64,000 nucleotides of DNA from Lagopus muta (lineage: Eukaryota; Chordata; Aves; Galliformes; Phasianidae): contig NC_064472.1 of assembly GCF_023343835.1 (NCBI RefSeq), positions 43,533,799 through 43,597,798 on the forward strand. Reading direction: 5' to 3'. The translations under genes and the position numbers were made by a program. Shown one piece after another: positions 23,484 through 35,090 of the stretch. The notes under the pieces were generated by a model. The model was not told the origin of the DNA and did not search any database. It saw only the letters and a list, made by a program, of their open reading frames with translations. Within the stretch, counting starts at the first letter, position 1; the number at the start of each line of letters is the position of its first letter.

Positions 23484-23860
23484 ATGTTCATCTTAGCACC
23501 AGAATCCCATTGCCGCCCCCCATTCCAGGGGCGTTTGAGGAGTGATGCCTGTGCTGTTGTCCAGCCAAGCTTTGGGGATGAGTCTACTTACCAGGGTATG
23601 TCTGACAGGACTGAGGGTGGGGGACCGGGCCAGTGGCACTTTGCTCTCAGTCTCAGAGTTTGTCTTTACTCAGGAGGGCAGGTGGTGAACCTCACGAACC
23701 AATGCCTTCAGATGGGGTTTGCGGAGAAAGAGGTCCTGCAGGCCTTGTGTGGCAGCTTCTCGCTGCGGAGCCTCACTACGGAGCTGTAGCGAGGCTGAGT
23801 CAGTGTAAAACCCCAGAAATGCACGGAGGTGTGAAGGTGAGCTGTGGGCTCAAGTAACAC
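23484..23860 (+). other. Possible UBA-like exon relic
   Basis: A 101-codon open frame (23484-23789) ends in a segment, NQCLQMGFAEKEVLQAL, that resembles the first two helices of a ubiquitin-associated (UBA) domain, with the usual MGF loop. The segment is preceded by a plausible splice acceptor (pyrimidine-rich then ACTCAG at about 23665). Donor-like GTATGT and GTGAGC sites occur near 23597 and 23837. The third UBA helix is not recognisable, and a stop follows soon after. It may be an exon of an unknown gene, a pseudogene piece, or chance. Confidence 0.25.
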
Positions 23861-24049
23861 TGGAGAGGATGTGCATGCTTGGGGTTTGGATGCTTCTGTG
23901 TGTTTGAAGTGACTGTGCTAGCACTGCTGGGTCAGCTTGAGTGTCTGGAACAAGTGTGACATGTCTTCCAGTTGCACGCTGTGTTCTTCCTGTTGTGCTG
24001 ACCTCTTGAGCTCCAGCCCTAAGTGAGGATGCAAGTGCTACCGCAGAAG

Positions 24050-24632
24050 GAACAGATTTAGATTGGAAGTGCAGTGCAAAGGGCTGGAGCCAGTAGGAGC
24101 AGGGATGTGATCATCCCCCTGTACTCAGCTCTGGTGAATCCTCACCTTGAGTTCAGTTCTGGGTCCCTTACTACAAGAAGGACACTGCATCCCTGAGATA
24201 TTGCCAGAGAAGAGCAGTGAAGCTGTGAGGAGTGTAGAGCACCAGTCTTATGGGGAGCGGCTGGCTGAGGGAACTGGACTATTTAGTCTGGAGAAGAGGA
24301 GGCTCAGGGAAGACCTTATGCCTCTCTACAATTAGCTGAAGAGAGATTATGTCGAGGTGGGGGTCGTCCTCTTCTCCCATGTAAGTAGTGATAGGACTGG
24401 GGGGAATGGCCTCAAGTTGCACGAGGGGAGAGTGAGGTCGGATGTTAAGAAACACTTCTCCATAGGAGTGCCCAGGGAGGTGATGGAGTTACTGTCCCTG
24501 CAGGTGTTCAAGAAACATTAGATGTGGTAGTGAGAGTCATGGCTTAGTGGGGAATATTGGTGGTAGGTGGACGGTTGGACTGGATAATCTTGGAGATCTT
24601 TTCCAAGCTTGCTAATTCTATGATTCTGTGAA
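24050..24632 (+). mobile_element. CR1 LINE 3' fragment
   Basis: On the plus strand it carries the CR1 ORF2 tail ([21 protein letters not shown]) and the 3' UTR. It ends in TTCTATGATTCTGTGA, the usual CR1 end repeat. It is 5'-truncated with frameshifts and stops. Confidence 0.85.
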
Positions 24633-25276
24633 AGGCATCTGCTGGGCGAGTGCTTTGGTGGCTGAGCATCAGCCTGCTGGAAAGCTGGCAGCTGTTGTCT
24701 GTGCAGACAGCCACATCCATGGGGAGTGGAGGCTTTTTAACCGTAACCTTGTCTTTCATGTCTCACGTGCAGTAAGTCATGTTGTTATAAAGCAGCCTCT
24801 TGGAGGCAACCTTGATTTCTGCAGCCCCAAGCATTGTGGCACGAGAGCTCTCCCCCATGCTTCTCCCTGTGATGTGTGACCGTATCGAAGGCCTCGCAGA
24901 AGCCTGGGTAGGTGATGCCAGTTGCTCCTCCTTTCCCCATTGATGCTGGAAATAGCATGGAACGGGATGGGGGGACATCCCAGCCGTGGGTTCCTACTCA
25001 GGAACCTACACACTAGTTGTGTTTGACTGATCTTTCACAACTGCCCTTAAGGAATTTGGCTGCAGCCACTGAGAGCGCTCACAGATAGATGAATCAATAG
25101 TTGAAAAACTAAAGCAACTGTGCATTTTTTACCAGCAATTTGGAATACGATAGATTTCCTCTCACGTAGCTCTGCTTTGTAACTGCTCCTGAAAATAATA
25201 GCAGTTCCTTTCCTTTATCAACCTCTCTCTCTAAAGAGAGAGTTTTACTGTTTACTATTTACTGCCTTCTTTAACT
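24633..25276. other. Noncoding stretch
   Basis: No gene or known element was recognised. Confidence 0.5.
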
Positions 25277-25352
25277 GAGAGAGTGGTGAGGTGCTGGAAC
25301 AGCTGCCCAGAGGGGCTGTGGATGCCCCATCCATCGCTGGAGATGTTCAAGT
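25277..25352 (+). mobile_element. CR1 fragment
   Basis: A short match to the CR1 ORF2 tail, with GGAACAGCTGCCCAGAGGGG followed by GGATGCCCCATCC. It is too short to assign to a subfamily. Confidence 0.7.
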
Positions 25353-26990
25353 AGATACAGATATGCATTACGAATTTCTGCACTGCAGAGCTATTAAGGT
25401 TTCATCAGTATTTCTTCACTCTACCCCCTTTTCCCTTGCCCCCACGCCTCTCCTCTCCTATCTGTCAAAATAAGACAGAGGACCCATTCCAACTTTTCCA
25501 CATAATTCTCACCGTTTCACAAGAGCAAATAAACTGGAAATCTGTATAGACTAACAGGGAGGCCAGGATTTGAGTCTGTCCTATTTTCACTTTTACTTCT
25601 GTTATCACTGAAGCTACGTAAGTCTCATGAATTACTGTTTTCAGTGCTCTTGCTTGACTCGTGCACATTCTGAATTAAAATCTCCCATATCTGAGCTGAT
25701 TTTGCACTAACAGCATGAATTGAACACATGCTGTTACCTTGAGTAAGTGTGCTGGCGCTCAGAACACCAGCCAATCTACTGGCTTCACTCAGGTTTTGAC
25801 AAGTATGAGAAAAAGCAATCACAGAGCAACACACCTTCCTCAGTTGCACGTATTTTCTAGATACTGGTAAATAGTAGCAGCATCTGCTTCAGCTTCTCAG
25901 TTACACCTGAACGATACGGAAATATTTACCTTCAGATATGGAATATTGGATCTATTTACATTCAGCTTTTGTTTCAGGTCAGATGGATTACTATGCCAAT
26001 TCCTTCAAAAGAGAAAGAATTATTGATAGGTTTTGTGGCATTCTGTTTTTGTAGGCCATTTATTGGCTGCCCTTGTCCAAAGGGCATATATATTGTCCAA
26101 AACAAATTCCGTGAGCTTCAGAGTATTGTTGTAGGTATAAATTGAAGCAGTGGATTTCAGAAGACACACATTTTCAATCACAAGCCAGATAAAGTGTCTG
26201 TGTTTTGTGATTACAGGAACTCTGCCAAATGCAAGAACAATGTTTTTACCAGGTGTTTTACTCCTCCATCAACATTTTAACTGTATAAGCTCATGTTAGT
26301 GGTTGTTTTTTTACCTGTTTTACAGCACTCTGAAGACATCCATGACAGTAAAATCTTTAGAGCATAAAAAATGCAGAATTTCAACAAATGCACCACAACA
26401 CTTGTTTGTAATCCTTCTGATTTCTTTCCCAGAAGCTTCAGAATACTGATTTCTGTGTGGTAGAGTAATCCTCCCAACATTTCAGCCTCTAAGTAATTTA
26501 TTTGCCAAGCAGAAAACAAGAATTTGCTGATTGGATTTCCTTTTCTCTCAAAGATTTTAAAAAGATTGTGGCATGCATGCAAATTTAAAACATCTGCAAT
26601 TATTCACTTTCATTTTTTTTCCCTTGCATAACATTTTTTTCTATGTTCTGACATCATGTATTAGTTTCTATGGTAGTATCATTCTTACTACCCTGCTAAT
26701 CTTTTCTTATGTGATGAAGTTATCAAGTCCTGTTGCTCCACCTCCAGACCCTTCTATGAAAGTAGCTCTATGAATAGTTCTACAAATCCAGTCCTAAACA
26801 GAGATCTGCAGACTGTGTCACACAGTATATGATGAAAGCATCTCTTAAATGAACTCTTTGTACTGAACACATACTGCTTAAGTACAGTGTTAGTGAAAGT
26901 TGACTTTGTGTGTTTGCACAACGAAATGACCATCAGAATATTGGTTTTGAGAGCTGCTGCTACTCAGCTACATATATATATATATAAAAT
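25353..26990. other. Noncoding stretch
   Basis: No gene was recognised. An alternating AT run lies at 26972-26986, just before the mariner-type end. Confidence 0.55.
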
Positions 26991-26991
26991 A

Positions 26992-27097
26992 TATGAGGGC
27001 TGCTCCAAAAGTAATGCCTTCTATTTGATGATGTAGGGCCATGCTACCAGAGGTGACTGTTGGTGATATGGCAGGAGAGGCTGAACCTTCCTACAAA
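26992..27097 (+). mobile_element. Mariner-type element end, cut by CR1
   Basis: TATGAGGGCTGCTCCAAAAG at the left is the same terminus as the element at 20317-20857. The piece stops where the CR1 3' end begins. The matching second terminus was not seen near the CR1 5' end (31.5 kb). Confidence 0.6.
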
Positions 27098-27179
27098 TCA
27101 CAGAATCACAGAATTGTAGGGGTTGGAAGGGACCTCCAGAGATCATCAAGTCCAACCCCCCTGCCAAAGCAGGTTCCCT

Positions 27180-29952
27180 ACAGCAGGTCACACAGGTAGA
27201 CATCCAGGCAGGTCTTGAACATCTCCAGAGAAGGAGACTCCACCACCTCCCTGGGCAGCCTGTTCCAGTGCTCCGTCACCTCACTTTAAAGAAGTTCTTG
27301 CACACATTTGTGCGGAACTTCCTATGCTGCAGCTTGTGTCCATTTCCCCTTGTCCTGTCTCCACGTACCACTGAAAGGAGACTGGCCTCACCACTATGGC
27401 CCCCACATCTCAGATATTTATAAACCTGGATTAGATCCCCTCTCAGTCGTCTTTTCTCAAGGCTAAATAGACCCAGTTCACTCAGCCTTTCTTCATAGGA
27501 GAGATGCTCCAGGCCCTTCACCATCTTTGTGGCCCTCCGCTGGACTCTTTCCAAGAGATCCCTGTCTTTTTTGTACTGGGGAGCCCAGAACTGGACGCAG
27601 TACTCCAGATGAGGCCTTACCAGGGCAGAGTAGAGGGGGAGGATCACCTCCCTCGACCTGCTGGCCACGCTTTTCTAAATGCACCCCAGGATTGGGCCTT
27701 TTTGGCCACAAGGGCACACTGCTGGCTCATGGCCAACCTGTCGTCCACCAGGACACCCAGGTCCCTCTCCGCAGAGCTCCCCTCCAGCAGCTCATCCCCC
27801 AACCTGTACTGGTGCATGCAATTATTCCTCCCCAGATGCAAGACTCTACACTTGCTTTTGTTGAACCTCATCCGGTTTCTCACTGCCCAGCTCTCCAGCC
27901 TGTCCAGGTCTCGCTGAATGGCAGCACAGCCTTCAGGCGTGTCAGCCAATCCTCCCAACTTCATATCATCAGCAAACTTGTTGAGGGTGGCCACTATCCC
28001 CTCATCAAGGTCATTGATGAAGATGTTGAACAAGACCAGACCCAGCACAGACCCCTGAGGAACACCGCTGGTTACAGGTCTCCAGCCAGACTCTGCACCG
28101 CCAGTGACGACCCTCTGTGCTCTGCCAGTCAGCCAGTTCTCAACCCACCTCACTGTCCACTTATCTATCCCACACTTCCTCAGCTTTGTTATAAGGATGT
28201 CATGGGAGACAGTATCAAACGCCTTGCTGAAATCAAGGTAGACTACATCCACTGCTCTCCCCCCATCTACCCAGCCAGAGACAACATCATAGAAGGCTAC
28301 CAGGTTGGTCAAGCACGACCTCTCCCTGGTGAACCCATGCTGACTTCTCTTGATAACCTCCTTTTTTTCCAGTTGTCTGGAGATGGCATCCAGCACAAGC
28401 TGTTCCATCACCTTTCCAGGGACAGAGGTGAGGCTGACTGGCCTATAATTGCCTGGATCTTCCTTCTTGCCCTGTTTGAAGACCGGGGTGACGTTGGCTA
28501 TCTTCCAGTCTTCAGTCACCTTCCCCGTCCTCTAAGACCTCTCAAAGATGACAGAAAGCAGTTCAGCAATCACCTCTGCCAGCTCCCTCAGTTCCCGTGG
28601 ATGCATCCCATCGGGTCCCATGGATTTGTGGGGAGGTCTTCCATTCCCCAGATCCTCTCACTAACCTCCAGGGTCTCGGATTCCTGAGGGGGAGGTTTTT
28701 CACTGAAGACAGAAGCAAAGAAGGCATTCAGTATCTCCGCCTTCTCAGCATCCCCCGTTACCAGAACACCCCCGTCACTTAGCAGGGGGGCCACATTCTC
28801 CCTAGTCTTCCTTTTACTGTTAACGTACTTAAAAAAGCCTTTATTATTATCCTTTATCACCTTCTCCAGATTTAATTCCAGGCGGTCTTTAGCCTTCCTT
28901 GTCACATCCCTGCAGACCCTGACAACATTCCTGTATTCTTCCCAAGTAGTCAGACCCTTTTTCCACATTTCATGGGCCTTCTTCTTTCCTTTGAGTTTGT
29001 GCACGAGCTCCTTGCTCATCCACACAGCTCTCCTGCCACCCTTTCCCGATTTCTTCCTCACAGGGACGCACCGATCCTGAGCTTGGAAGAAGAGCTGCTT
29101 AAATGCCGACCAGCTCTCACAGGCCCCCATACCTTCCAACACCCTAGCCCATGAGACAGCTCCAAGTAGGTCCCGGAAGAGATCAAAGTTGGCTCTCCTG
29201 AAGTCCAGGGTAGCAATCCTACTTTTTGCTTTACTTCTTCCACTCAGGATCTTGAACTCCACCATCTTGTGGTCACTACAACCCAAACTGCCCTCCACCT
29301 TTACTTCCCTGACAAGCCCTTCTCTATTAGTGAGAATAAGGTCCAGCAATACCCCTCCCCTCGTCGATTCCTCAACCACCTGCATCAGGAAGTTGTCTTC
29401 AACACATTGCAGGAACCGTCTGGACCGCGCATGCCTGGCCACATTGCTTTTCCAGCAAATATCTGGATAATTGAAGTCCCCCATAAGCACCAGCGCCTGG
29501 GATCGTGACGCTGCTTCCAGTTGCTTGTGGAAGGCCTCATCAACCTCCTCCTCCTGATCAGGGGGCCAGTAGCCCATTCCCACAACAGTGTCAGCCATAC
29601 CAGCCCACCCCTTGATTCTCACCCACAAGCTCTCCACTGCTACACTGTTCTCCCCCAGGTGGAGTTCAATACATTCTAGCTGCTATCTTACATAAAGAGC
29701 AACTCCACCACCCCGCCTCACCGGTCGATCTTTCCTAAAAAGCACATGGCCCTCCATGACAACATTCCAGTCATGCAAGCTGTCCCACCACGTCTCTGTG
29801 ATTACAATGAGATCGTAGCCGTGCGACCGCACACAGATCTCCAACTCTTCCTGTTTATTTCCCATACTGCACACATTAGTGTATAGACACTTCAGGGAAG
29901 CAGCATTCCCCTGCCACACTCCATCCCTTTGAACTCCACCCTCATCACCCAT
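27180..29952 (-). pseudogene. CR1 ORF2 (endonuclease-reverse transcriptase), lightly damaged
   Basis: The endonuclease domain has its catalytic blocks: TETWWD, GDFNYPDICW, and CSDHKMVEF. The RT domain follows, with [25 protein letters not shown] and the FADD active site at about 27965-27977. The LINE tail ([33 protein letters not shown]) comes last. ORF2 is broken by in-frame TAG stops at 29683-29685 and 28532-28534, a frame change near 28610, another near 27690 and a one-base loss near 27288. The start at 29952 is the first methionine upstream of the endonuclease. ORF2 would reverse transcribe CR1 RNA at a nicked target site. Confidence 0.9.
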
Positions 29953-30096
29953 GAAGTTCTCTTTTGAACCTCAAACTACCCGCACAAAATAAATAAAATA
30001 AACCCGCAAAAAAAAAATAATAAAAAATTTCCTGCGTGCTGACGAAGCCCTTGTAGGCCTCAGTAGCCCTCATTTTGTCCCCTTCCCCCCTCTTAC

Positions 30097-31272
30097 CTAG
30101 TTTAAAGACCTTTCAGTGAGGCCCGCCAGCTCCTGGGCTAGGATCCTTTTACCCCTTGCAGACAGGTGAGCTCCATCTGCAGCCGTCATGCCAGGAACCG
30201 AGTAAATTGCCCCATGGTCAAAAAAAACAAAGTTCTTGTGCCTGCACCAGCCTCTAAGCCATTTATTGATGAGGAGGGTTTTTTTGATCTTCTCAGTGTC
30301 CTTCCCCACCACTGAAGGGATGGAAGAGAGGACCACCTGCACTCCCGCACCATCCAGTACCCTCCCCAGACCCTTGAAGTCATTCTTGATAGCCCTTAGG
30401 CTTCTCTTGGCAGCATCATCACTGCCAACCTGAACTACTAATAAGGGGTAGTAGTCAGATGGGCAAATAAGCCCAGGCAGCTTTCTAGAGATGTCCCTGA
30501 CCTGTGCCCTAGGGAGGCAGCACACTTCCCTCTGGGTGGCATCAGGTCGACATATCGGGCCCTCAGTTCCTTTTAGAAGGGAATCACCTACAACTATCAC
30601 CCTCCTTTCTTTACCGGAAGAGGCGGTCTTCAAGCATGGAGCTGACCACCTCCCCTTAGCAAAGCTCGAAGGCTGTACCACCATCTCATTCTCAGCCTCC
30701 TCACCCTCCAGTTCCAGGGTTTCAAACCTATTACTTAGAGGCACCTGAGGAACCGGGGTAGGTCTGGAAGGGCGCTGCCTGCATCGCTGAGGTGGAACCT
30801 GCTGCCATTCCTCCTCTCCTCTCAAGTCAGCTCTCTCGGTTTGACCACGGCAAGGGAGAGAGTCCACTACAGGCTGGGGGTTGCAATCTCTGCTTGTTTC
30901 TCACAGAGAGTTACACCACCAGTCTATCTCCCTCTTGCAGTCTCTAATAGATCTTGACCTCTCTACTTCCTCCCTAAGCTCCACCACAAGGCTGAGCAGC
31001 TCATCCAGCTGCTCGCACCTCATGCAGGTGGCATCCCTCCCATCATCCCCCAGCAGCAGCAGACTCAGGCACTCCCTGCAGCCAGAGACTTGAACCGCCA
31101 CAGTTCTGGGCAGTCCCTCCATCTGGGTTGCCACAGTCTTCTTGGAGCAAGCCCGCTGTCTGGTAGAGACCATGTTTGAACATACAGTCTCTGGGTCAGT
31201 GAGTGGGAGAGCGGTCACCTGAGCAAGGACAAGAACACTGACATATCCTACCACAAGACCCACCTCCCACAC
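30097..31272 (-). pseudogene. CR1 ORF1 (zinc finger, coiled coil, esterase), one in-frame stop
   Basis: A single frame of 392 codons is open except for a TGA at 30901-30903. The N-terminal part has paired cysteines (CREC and CMRC) as in the CR1 ORF1 zinc-finger-like motif. Next comes a leucine- and glutamate-rich stretch likely to form a coiled coil (LLSLVVELREEVERSRS). The C-terminal part is an SGNH-type esterase: GDSLL (nucleophile block), a VVQVGSDD block, and DGAHLS (Asp-His block). This architecture is known for CR1 ORF1. Its role in retrotransposition is not settled. Confidence 0.88.
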
Positions 31273-31500
31273 CTACTGGTGCAGTAATGGGCAGCGTGGG
31301 CTGCACTCACACACTGCCTGCCCTCCCTTTTAACAGTGGGCAGCAACAAACTTTCTTCATAAGGCGTGTTAGGAGCTAGCTCCCAGCTTCCCGGGGTCTG
31401 CTTATAGCCTCACAGAAGGGTCAAGGTTAATCACAGAGATAAGAGTGAGCAGTGCCAGCTCCACCCCTGCTGTCTCAGCAGCCCACCCACAAGCAAGAAG

Positions 31501-31639
31501 CTGCTGCCACCCCCAGCATTGGCAAAGTGCTTTTGCTGGTTAAAAAAGCCCAAAAAAGAGCTTTTTGGATGACATTTATTGCTTTCGCTCCCTTGCCCAG
31601 TGCAGTCTTACCTGCCCTGAAGCTGGTCTCCGCAGAAAT
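31501..31639. other. Spacer between CR1 and the right repeat array
   Basis: A short segment that could still be CR1 5' UTR. No independent feature was seen. Confidence 0.4.
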
Positions 31640-33690
31640 GACCTTTCTATCCTTCCTTTGACTTTCAAGTCACCAGTGCCTGTGGGACAATGGCAACTGC
31701 CAACCTTGTACCTGCTGTGTCATGGCATCACCATGGCATCAGCAATGGCATCACCAAGGCACATGCCAGCAGCTGATGTCCTCAATTATAGCCAGCCTGG
31801 ACTGATTTTGGTTACATATTTTATTTTTATCCTGAAGTCCTTGGAGAAGGTGGGATATTTCTCCAGCTGAACAGCAGAGGACAGGAAAGGTCCACCAACT
31901 GGACAACTTCTCGTGCATGGCTCTGGCACTCAAAGGCAAAGAGAGAATGAAAACCAGGTGTGTTTCCCTGCCCATGGCAAACCCCAGCACTTCCCATAGT
32001 CAAAGTCCAACCTCAAAGCAGAATCAAATGAAACATCCCACTCCCCTTGGCCTCATCTGGCACAGGGCTGCATGTGCTTGGAGCTGATCCTATCCTCTTT
32101 CTACGACCTTCAAGTCACCAGTGCCTGTGTGACAATGGCAACTGTCATCCTTGTACCTGCTGTTCCCTGCCTATGTCATCACCAAAGCACATGCCAGCAG
32201 CTGATGCCCACAAGTACAGCCAGCCTGGACTAATTTTGGTTACAAATCTTTGTCCTGATGTCCTTGGAGAAGCTGGGACATCTCTCCAGCTGAACAGCAG
32301 AGGACTGGAAAGGTCCACCAACTGGACAGGTTCTCCTGTATGCCTCTGGCACTCAAAGGCAAAGAGAGAATGAAAACTAGATGTGTTTCCCTGCCCATCA
32401 CAAACCCCAGCCTTTCCCTTCCTCAAAGCCCTTCCTACCAGTAGCAGGAATTGAAACCACGTCCCACTCACCTTGGCCTCATCTGGCACAGGGCTGCAGC
32501 TCTTTCTATCCTCTTTCTATGTCCTTCAAGTCACCAGTGCCTGTGTGACAACGGCAACTGTCAACATTGTACCTGCTGTGCCATTTCCATGGCATCACCA
32601 AGGCAGATGCCAGCAGCTAGTGCACTCGAGTACAGCCAGCCTAGACTGATTTTGGTTACATATCTTGGTCCTGATGTCCTTGAAGAAGTTGGAACATCTC
32701 TCCAGCTGAACAGCAGAGGACTGGAAAGGTCCACCAACTGACAGGTTCTCCTGTATGCCTCAGGCACTCAAAGGCAAAGAGAGAAGGAAAACCAGGTGTG
32801 TTTCCCTGCCCATGGCAAAACCCAGCCTTTCCCTTCCTCACCATCCTTCCTGCCAGCAGCAGCATCTGAAACCACATCCCACTCACCTTGGCCTCATCTG
32901 GCACAGGGCTGCAGCTCTTTCTATCCTCTTTCTATGTCCTTCAAGTCACCAGTGCCTGTGTGACAACGGCAGCTGTCAACATTGTACCTGCTGTGCCATG
33001 CCCATGGCATTACCAAGGCACATGCCAGCAGCTGATGCCAACAAGTACAGCCAGCCTGGACTGATTTTGGTTACATATCTTTATCCTGATGTGCTTGGAG
33101 AAGTTGGAACATCTCTCCAGCTGAACAGCAGAGGGCAGGAAAGGTCCACCAACTGGACAACTTCTCGTGCATGGCTCTGGCACTCAAAGGCAAAGAGAGA
33201 AGGAAAACCAGGTGTGTTTCCCTGCCCATGGCAAAACCCAGCCATTCCCTTCTTCACCATCCTTCCTGCCAGCAGCAGCACATGAAACAACTTCCCACTC
33301 ACCTTGGCCTCATCTGGCACAGGGCTGCAGCTCTTTCTATCCTCTCTATGGCCTTCAAGTCACCAGTGCCTGTGTGACACAGGTAAATGCAAACATTCTA
33401 ACTGCTCTGCCATTGCTATGGCAGCAGAGAAACAGTTGCCAGCATCTGCTTCCCTCAAGTACTGCCTGGCTGGACTTATTTTCATTACATATCTCTGTAT
33501 CTGTGCCCTTGAGGATGATGGAGCATGTCTCCAGCCGAGCAGCAGACACAGCAGGGTTTCATGGTCTGGGCATTTTCTCCTCTGGCTCTCTGGCCCTCAA
33601 AGACAAAAGAAGAGGTTGCACAGTTTGTGGCCTCACAGCCACCCCTGCTTCCCTGCCCAGCGCTCAGGCCTTTCCTTCTTTGCTCTTTCC
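31640..33690 (+). repeat. Right array of the 415-bp tandem repeat (five units)
   Basis: The motif CAAGTCACCAGTGCCTGTGT starts at 31666, 32111, 32527, 32942 and 33356, so spacings are 445, 416, 415 and 414. The inner units are very alike, and the outermost (33300-33690) is clearly diverged, as usual at array edges. Reading frames of 90-176 codons run through the units, but they share no frame with the diverged edge unit throughout. No protein family, signal peptide or known satellite was recognised. The array is inverted relative to 22556-23285. Confidence 0.9.
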
Positions 33691-34956
33691 TCCCCTCTCC
33701 TCTGCTCACCCTTTGCTCTCCTTTGCCCTGGGCTGGCTGAGCAGTGCTGGCCTTGTTTTTGCTCCCTGGCCCAACGACCTTACAGTTCCCCTGTGACTCT
33801 GCCAGCTGCTCTGACACAGCGACTGCATCATCAGCGTGGGTTCCAGAATGCGACAGACATCCTGTTCTTCCAAGGCTTATTGGAGCAGACAGTGATAAAT
33901 AACTCCTGTTGCTCAGGTCCCTTGGCAATTTGCTGACAAGCAAACCCTGCTGCCACTCTGTGTGGGCACAGCCTTGCATACATAGCCGTGGTCACACTGC
34001 AGCCCCTGTTTGCACCAGTACCGGGCCAGTCCACCTTCTCTTGGCCTCCTTGCCTTCATGAAGAAGGGCAGATTGGGGTTCAGTCCATAAGCTTTCAGAT
34101 GACAAAGTGAAGTCTCTGCACGCTGGTGACCCATTCAGCTGTGCAACCTACTGATCTGGTCTGCTTGGGCTGTACAAAAGGCTCGTAGCACGTTATCCTC
34201 ATACCCCCAAATATACTCCTGTTCGTGCACTGCAGTCTAGTTTCTAAAAGGAGACGTGAACAATCTCTCTGAATGTCAATCAGCATTTAGTTAATCTGTA
34301 CACTGAAGAAATTGCATCTAGGTTTTCAGTATGATTGGCTGTGTATTTAGTAAGAGGTGCAATGATTCTAAATGGGAAATTCAGAAATTCCCAGTTGTAA
34401 TCAGGTGGAACACCCTTCAGACTGGGATCCTCAAGCAGACTGCAGTTCAAGCTTTCTTAATCATTCATTGTTACTATCAGTGCAGACGCATCTTTTAATT
34501 CCTGCTGGAATGAACATTCTATAATAACGTGCTGGGACAGTGCAAGTCTTGACACTGAGACTGTAGTTTACTGAGCCAGAACTTTTTAGTTGTGTGTACT
34601 TTTCATCTGTTGAGCTTCACTGTCGTCTATTTAAAATCTCCAGTCCTTACAGGCACCAGTGGATAAGACTCACCTGTTCTGTAGAAGTCTGATTGAACCC
34701 CATCCTGATTATTAGATTACTTTTTTTTTATCCAAGCTCCTCAGATGCTAGTATACATTTATTCACTCATGTGGTCAGTCTGCTTCAGAAGCAATATAGA
34801 TAGCATAAAGGGCGAAGAAGATACTATATTATTCAAGATTTAAAATTAAATAGTATTGATAAACTGAAAATTGTGAAACACTATGATGATTGCAGGATTT
34901 CCAGGAGAAATTTCAAGTTATTATCTGAATGCTAAATACCATCTCTGTTGAAAAGG
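33691..34956. other. Noncoding stretch after the repeat array
   Basis: No gene was recognised. Some open frames near 33.8-34.1 kb have no recognisable domain. Confidence 0.5.
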
Positions 34957-35090
34957 AACACAATGGTCACGTAGTTCCAACCCCCTGTTGTGTGCAGGGG
35001 CACCAGCCACCAGACCAGGCTGCCCAGAGCCACATCCAGCCTGGCCTTGGATGCCTCCAGGGATGGGGCATCCACAACTTCTCTGTGCAA
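34957..35090 (-). mobile_element. CR1 fragment
   Basis: The plus strand reads CAATGGTCACGTAGTTCCAA and then ACCAGGCTGCCCAGAGCCAC, the reverse of a CR1 3' end. It is short and 5'-truncated. Confidence 0.8.

Larger units (their letters stand above)
27098..31500 (-). mobile_element. Nearly full-length CR1 LINE
   Basis: In transcription order this has a 5' region (about 31500-31273), ORF1 (31272-30097), a short intergenic piece, ORF2 (29952 down to about 27180) and a 3' UTR ending at 27098. The length of about 4.4 kb is close to that of a complete CR1. The 5' limit is uncertain because I had no second copy to align. Lesions are few, so it is much younger than most CR1 copies in the window. It lies between two inverted arrays of a 415-bp repeat. 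Confidence 0.9.

Noticed and set aside
27527..28687. A 386-codon open frame on the plus strand
   Set aside because: It is the antisense of CR1 ORF2; the minus strand carries the real RT motifs and FADD site.
33304..33936. A 210-codon open frame at the edge of the tandem array
   Set aside because: Its first part reads the repeat in a different frame from the other units, and the rest is low-complexity serine, leucine and proline; no domain seen.
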